Made by a program: the position numbers and the translations under genes. A model generated the notes under the pieces. That model was not told the origin of the DNA and made no database searches. It saw only the letters and a list, made by a program, of their open reading frames with translations. From Diphasiastrum complanatum (Eukaryota > Streptophyta > Lycopodiopsida > Lycopodiales > Lycopodiaceae), in contig CM055109.1 in NCBI GenBank assembly GCA_029204225.1, forward strand, positions 35,288,496 to 35,352,495: 64,000 bases of DNA, given 5' to 3'. Positions 61,590-64,000 of this stretch are shown in pieces; positions within the stretch are counted from its first letter, which is position 1, and each line of letters starts with the position of its first letter.

Positions 61590-62720
61590 TTGGATATTTG
61601 GATGTACACTCTGGACAGGGGAAGAGGATAACCTTAAGTCAACCTCTAGACGTATTCACATCACATTTCTCTCTATGCAAAAACTCATTCTGAGCTTATT
61701 ACTCTATCTCTGAAATGTTTACGAGCACTCCGATTTTGGTTCCCTGTGAAACATTCGAACTTTGTTCTGCTAAATTCTCAAGTATGTATGTTGGCAGGAG
61801 CTGCAGTAAGCACGTTCGGTAATCAGCAAAAGGAGTACGTGTGGATGAGGAGGTTATTGAATTATTTGAAACAAAAATAAAGAGGCCACAAAGCTGCTGA
61901 AAAATATCCCGTGCGGGGGATATAAATTCTTGAGCAAGAACCCTGGTCTAAAGATCTGAGCACAATGATCTTCAATCTCACTATGTTAGAAAACAAGTAA
62001 AGAATGGGGCAATTGCATGGTAACCCTAAACCCGGAATCAAAGAAATACGAGTTGATATGCTGACTAACCAATCATACTTAGACCTACCTCGCTTCAGCT
62101 AGCTGTAAAAGAAACTATAATTAAGTATTCTATACATATCTACGGAAATTGAATTTTAATGCCAAAACTTCATTACCTGAACTCTCTCTAAAACCATAAA
62201 TGACGAAGTAACCCATCCCTTGGAGACGAAGAGCAGGAAACGCAGGCATTACCTTCTCACCAAACCCAAACATAACAGAGGATCCAACATCAAAGGTGAA
62301 GCCATCTCTTTCGTAATAACCAGAACTTCCGCCAGGAATCAAATACTTTTCAAGAACTAGCACACGAGCGCCTCGAATAGCCAGCTGCGTAGCGGCCACC
62401 AAGCCTCCAATGCCTGCTCCAATCACTATAGCATCATACTTGCCTTCTTTTTCAGCTGCCGCTGCTTCCTCTGAGATTTCCATGGCATACGTGCCTTGTT
62501 TTTCAGCAGCCGATGCTTTTGCTGAGATTTCCGTGGCTTTCTTTCGAGTTGTCAATGATCCCTTACAGCTGATGCGAAAGATGGATTGTTTGCAAAATCC
62601 AGGCCTCCATGAGCAGAATTGGTTCGACTTTTGCGTAGGAATGCGGAGGGACTGGGAAGATGGAAGACAGGTGAGCGAGGGAGAGGAGGAAGGATGGAGA
62701 TGCAGCAGTAGCATCGCCAT
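38371..62720 (-). CDS. CRTISO: Carotenoid (prolycopene) isomerase, 13 exons, 615 aa
   Basis: The enzyme converts poly-cis lycopene (prolycopene) to all-trans-lycopene in plastids, using reduced FAD; it belongs to the CrtI-related flavoprotein family. Exons (- strand): 62720-62253, 53283-53077, 52425-52326, 51986-51904, 51696-51640, 44434-44282, 44128-44050, 41336-41188, 40639-40505, 39363-39250, 38977-38867, 38748-38640, 38453-38371. All introns are GT-AG, phases match, and the sum is 1,848 bp including TGA. Residues 1 to about 60 are Ser/basic-rich, as in a chloroplast transit peptide. The FAD-binding GAGIGG is at 101-106 with the ribose-contacting Glu at 124. [21 protein letters not shown] and [14 protein letters not shown] follow in family order. 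Arabidopsis CRTISO is about 595 aa; part of the excess is a 17-residue tandem duplication at 62-95. The gene looks intact despite introns up to 9 kb filled with transposons. Confidence 0.93.
38640..38748 (-). CDS. CRTISO: CRTISO exon 12 (residues 553-588)
   Basis: [20 protein letters not shown], then [16 protein letters not shown]: the C-terminal FAD-contacting GDSCFPGQG block of CRTISO. Acceptor CACAG|GAT, donor CTCG|GTACTA. Confidence 0.93.
38867..38977 (-). CDS. CRTISO: CRTISO exon 11 (residues 516-552)
   Basis: [20 protein letters not shown], then [17 protein letters not shown]. Acceptor GGTAG|GTT, donor ACG|GTATGG. Confidence 0.93.
39250..39363 (-). CDS. CRTISO: CRTISO exon 10 (residues 478-515)
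   Basis: [20 protein letters not shown], then [18 protein letters not shown]. Acceptor TTCAG|GGT, donor GAG|GTACCG. Confidence 0.93.
40505..40639 (-). CDS. CRTISO: CRTISO exon 9 (residues 433-477)
   Basis: [20 protein letters not shown], then [20 protein letters not shown] and MDDWQ. Acceptor GAAG|GAT, which lacks a strong pyrimidine run; donor CAG|GTAAGT. Confidence 0.92.
41188..41336 (-). CDS. CRTISO: CRTISO exon 8 (residues 383-432)
   Basis: [20 protein letters not shown], then [20 protein letters not shown] and HHLVLE. Acceptor TTGCAG|AA, donor GAG|GTTAGC. Confidence 0.93.
41428..41820. repeat. Tandem duplication of a 195-bp unit in CRTISO intron 8/7 region
   Basis: Unit 1 (41,428-41,623) and unit 2 (41,624-41,820) share ATCATTCCGC, AATAATAGACA, TTTCACATGGACTG, CTTACGTACTT and GGTGATC.AATCCAAG. 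They are diverged. They lie in intron 7, just upstream of exon 8. Confidence 0.75.
42230..42910 (-). mobile_element. Degraded copia RT fragment in CRTISO intron 7
   Basis: The - strand reads [17 protein letters not shown] near 42,740-42,790, the RT motif K/ARLVAKGFTQ..GVDY. Further RT and linker traces follow towards 42,250, with many stops. Confidence 0.65.
42911..42940. repeat. (TC)15 microsatellite
   Basis: Thirty bases of pure TC within CRTISO intron 7, at the edge of the copia scrap. Confidence 0.95.
44050..44128 (-). CDS. CRTISO: CRTISO exon 7 (residues 357-382)
   Basis: [20 protein letters not shown], then TRWDTF, ending in phase 1. Acceptor TGTAG|GTT, donor TTTG|GTAACT. Confidence 0.92.
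44282..44434 (-). CDS. CRTISO: CRTISO exon 6 (residues 306-356)
   Basis: [20 protein letters not shown], then [20 protein letters not shown]. 51 codons, phase 0. Acceptor GACAG|GTT, donor GCG|GTTAGT. Confidence 0.94.
45000..46193 (+). mobile_element. LINE copy C, 3' end with (CT)n tail
   Basis: It matches the 3' part of LINE copy B: the C-terminal Cys-rich block ([18 protein letters not shown] near 45,450-45,500), YYCLF, the CCPYDT region, then the 3' UTR CGTCTTATATGC, GGCATCAAAAGACA (46,120-46,133) and (CT)n to 46,193. It is 5' truncated, as is usual for LINEs, and has frameshifts. Confidence 0.8.
46139..46193. repeat. (CT)27 tail of LINE copy C
   Basis: About 55 bp of pure CT directly after the LINE 3' end, as in copy B. 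Confidence 0.93.
46317..46530. repeat. Terminal direct repeat, left copy (214 bp)
   Basis: It is identical to 50,597-50,810 at 213 of 214 positions; the one difference is G at 46,460 against T at 50,740. It starts CTTCCTCACTAAAC and ends ATCTCTCTCT. Direct orientation, starts 4,280 bp apart. Confidence 0.95.
47477..47932 (+). repeat. copia LTR nested in the Penelope-like element
   Basis: 456 bp from TGTTAGAAATAATAAATG to TTTCCTACA. It shares blocks with the LTRs of elements 2 and 3 (TTTGACCCAAAAGGTCGAGA, TTGGACCCAATTTTGGTC, CTCGTGGGTCC). It is the most complete LTR of that family here. It contains a CTT/CTTCTT run near 47,850 and GAGGGCGCCT. Confidence 0.82.
47933..48415 (+). mobile_element. 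copia primer binding site and leader only
   Basis: GGGTATCAGAGCCG at 47,933-47,946 is the tRNA-Met site. The leader has four units with GGAGGGCGCAAC, GGAAGGCGCCAT, GGAGGGCGCCCAT and GAAGAAGGCGCTT near 48,075, 48,165, 48,277 and 48,390. It stops before gag, and Penelope-like RT sequence resumes by about 48,430. So only the 5' end of a copia element is present. Confidence 0.75.
48430..48940 (+). pseudogene. Penelope-like reverse transcriptase fragment
   Basis: Across one frameshift the sequence reads [13 protein letters not shown], a stop, RQV, then [20 protein letters not shown] near 48,495-48,555. The catalytic strand [12 protein letters not shown] follows near 48,620-48,655, then FLDIERKM and [20 protein letters not shown] with SNRP. 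The combination of VGNK..RQ..GIPMG, F(R)YIDDI and DKR..F.FP...Y..L.SN.P is typical of Penelope-like RTs and not of copia or LINE RTs. The Asp pair is intact, but the frame is open only from 48,501 to 48,938. Confidence 0.78.
48941..50596 (+). other. 3' part of the Penelope-like element, no readable protein
   Basis: No long frame. CAGCGATGG occurs near 48,913, 49,140, 49,190 and 49,261, and the last three are each followed by GCTTCA after about 6 bp. No endonuclease motif was found. Confidence 0.45.
50597..50810. repeat. Terminal direct repeat, right copy (214 bp)
   Basis: Partner of 46,317-46,530 with a single mismatch. Confidence 0.95.
51640..51696 (-). CDS. CRTISO: CRTISO exon 5, micro-exon of 57 bp (residues 287-305)
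   Basis: [19 protein letters not shown], 19 codons, phase 0. Acceptor TTGCAG|TGC, donor ATG|GTGAGT. The middle (VRAYRTP) differs from the VNALQTP that I recall for angiosperm CRTISO, while both ends are conserved. Confidence 0.9.
51904..51986 (-). CDS. CRTISO: CRTISO exon 4 (residues 259-286)
   Basis: The split codon plus [19 protein letters not shown] and LLNFIDAE. Acceptor ATGCAG|CT, donor GAG|GTGAGT. Confidence 0.93.
52326..52425 (-). CDS. CRTISO: CRTISO exon 3 (residues 226-258)
   Basis: [20 protein letters not shown], then [11 protein letters not shown], ending in phase 1. Acceptor TGCAG|GTA, donor CTTG|GTTAGT. Confidence 0.92.
53077..53283 (-). CDS. CRTISO: CRTISO exon 2 (residues 157-225)
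   Basis: 69 codons, phase 0 on both sides: [53 protein letters not shown]. Acceptor GGACAG|GGT, donor AAG|GTATAT. Confidence 0.94.
53520..53895. other. GC-rich insert of unknown origin in CRTISO intron 1
   Basis: It is clearly richer in G and C than the intron around it, and it stops at the (GA)n tract. It has no coding motif. It may be the end of an unidentified retroelement with a dinucleotide tail. Confidence 0.4.
53896..53961. repeat. (GA)33 microsatellite
   Basis: About 66 bp of GA directly after the GC-rich insert. Confidence 0.95.
54192..54249. repeat. Two 20-bp perfect palindromes
   Basis: TTCAGAAACGCGTTTCTGAA at 54,192-54,211 and TTCTGAAACGCGTTTCAGAA at 54,230-54,249 are each self-complementary. 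They are separated by 18 bp that include another GCGTTTCTGAA. Confidence 0.9.
56311..56790. repeat. Foldback (MITE-like) element with about 90-bp inverted ends
   Basis: The left arm (about 56,335-56,428) and right arm (56,582-56,674) are inverted copies sharing CTACCCTT, ATATAGGTTTATTT, GTTCATGAAG and GCTAGCCTACAAA. A third, diverged copy in left-arm orientation lies at 56,690-56,787. TTAAATA.GTCCATCAAAA occurs at about 56,313 and 56,675. It has no coding capacity. Confidence 0.75.
58150..58988 (-). pseudogene. copia RT end and RNase H (element 6)
   Basis: [20 protein letters not shown], then [20 protein letters not shown]. RNase H follows in several frames: [20 protein letters not shown]-type [20 protein letters not shown] and the terminal [20 protein letters not shown]. 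Frameshifts occur near 58,590 and 58,690. Confidence 0.85.
58922..59458 (-). pseudogene. copia reverse transcriptase (element 6)
   Basis: A 178-codon frame contains [60 protein letters not shown] and an intact catalytic [14 protein letters not shown] near 59,080-59,120. It stays open to [11 protein letters not shown], where a small deletion shifts the frame. Confidence 0.9.
59468..59795 (-). pseudogene. copia RT N-terminus and linker (element 6)
   Basis: [20 protein letters not shown], then [20 protein letters not shown] and [14 protein letters not shown], with a frameshift between and a stop before the main RT frame. Confidence 0.85.
61041..61053 (-). other. Isolated copia primer binding site
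   Basis: On the - strand TGGTATCAGAGCC is a perfect tRNA-Met site. The LTR should lie at higher coordinates; it is not recognisable, and its end (TTTCTGT) does not finish in CA. Confidence 0.65.
61555..61586. repeat. (CA)16 microsatellite
   Basis: 32 bp of CA following a C-rich segment, within CRTISO intron 1. Confidence 0.95.
62253..62720 (-). CDS. CRTISO: CRTISO exon 1 (residues 1-156): transit peptide and FAD motif
   Basis: The start is ATG at 62,720 ([13 protein letters not shown]). A second ATG two codons on is an alternative start. It encodes the transit peptide, a 51-bp in-frame tandem duplication (62,537-62,487 and 62,486-62,436), then [20 protein letters not shown] and the [20 protein letters not shown] block. 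The donor is AAG|GTAATG. Confidence 0.93.
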
Positions 62721-62815
62721 ATCCAGAGAAAGGATAGGAATTGCTGCAGGCTTCCTGCGTTAAAGAAGGCAAGGAGGCAGTTGGGACCGAACAGAACATT
62801 CAGGCATTGCCATAA

Positions 62816-62823
62816 TACATATA
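62816..62823 (-). promoter_or_regulatory. Possible TATA box of CRTISO
   Basis: TATATGTA on the - strand lies about 100 bp upstream of the ATG at 62,720. The position is plausible, but such words are common in AT-rich DNA. Confidence 0.2.
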
Positions 62824-63900
<1,077 letters not shown>

Positions 63901-64000
63901 TAAAAGTATGCAACAATGAAAACTTTCAGTCCACATGGATGGATCAAAACTTTCTCGCCAAGGTGGTTGTCTTTGTGAAGGCCACATAGCTAAAACTATT

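Larger units (their letters stand above)
53284..62252 (-). other. CRTISO intron 1, 9 kb
   Basis: It contains a GC-rich insert with (GA)n, twin palindromes, a foldback element, copia element 6, a stray primer binding site and a (CA)n. Stretches 54,260-56,300, 56,800-58,149 and 59,970-61,030 show nothing I recognise. Donor GTAATG and acceptor ACAG are intact. Confidence 0.85.

Overview
This is a nuclear plant genome window. The evidence is spliced genes with GT-AG introns, a plastid carotenoid enzyme with an N-terminal targeting region, many Ty1/copia retrotransposon remnants primed by initiator-methionine tRNA, LINE, hAT and Penelope-like relics, and very long dinucleotide repeats. The mix of Penelope-like and copia sequence and the large TE-filled introns would suit a fern, lycophyte or gymnosperm; a fern is my guess, but nothing here proves it.

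Layout. 1-7,070: two broken copia elements in tandem (element 1, then element 2) on the + strand. 7,070-10,921: two decayed copies of one LINE family on the - strand; the second ends in a (CT)n tail. 10,934-15,141: an LTR with its primer binding site, then copia element 3, a deletion derivative of the element 2 family. 15,142-16,016: a hAT (DUF659-type) transposase pseudogene. 16,239-16,802: an unassigned GC-rich direct repeat. 17,614-20,886: copia element 4 on the - strand with LTR, primer binding site and a gag-integrase deletion fusion. 22,034-24,805: one long open exon (+) of an unidentified host gene. 26,832-30,258: copia element 5 (-), an insertion with both LTRs, a polypurine tract and a 5-bp target duplication ATTAC, lacking gag and carrying a foreign coding fragment. 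31,020-31,720: copia scrap (+). 33,799-34,406: two giant (TC)n tracts. 34,407-38,370: AT-rich, nothing recognised.

38,371-62,720 (-): a carotenoid/prolycopene isomerase gene (CRTISO). I could place 13 exons with GT-AG borders and matching phases, giving 615 residues and no stop. The coding sequence is only 1,848 bp of about 24.3 kb. Intron 5 holds a LINE 3' end and a Penelope-like element bounded by 214-bp direct repeats, which is itself split by a copia LTR plus leader. Intron 7 holds a copia RT scrap and a tandem duplication. Intron 1 (about 9 kb) holds a GC-rich insert with (GA)n, twin palindromes, a foldback element and copia element 6.

Only two host genes are supported: the unidentified exon (+) and CRTISO (-), which are convergent. 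Everything else is mobile-element debris, simple repeats or unassigned AT-rich DNA. The most notable items are the Penelope-like element with near-identical terminal repeats, the captured coding fragment in element 5, the LINE family with a (CT)n tail, the repeated GGGCGCCC palindrome in copia leaders, and a 51-bp in-frame tandem duplication at the CRTISO transit-peptide border.
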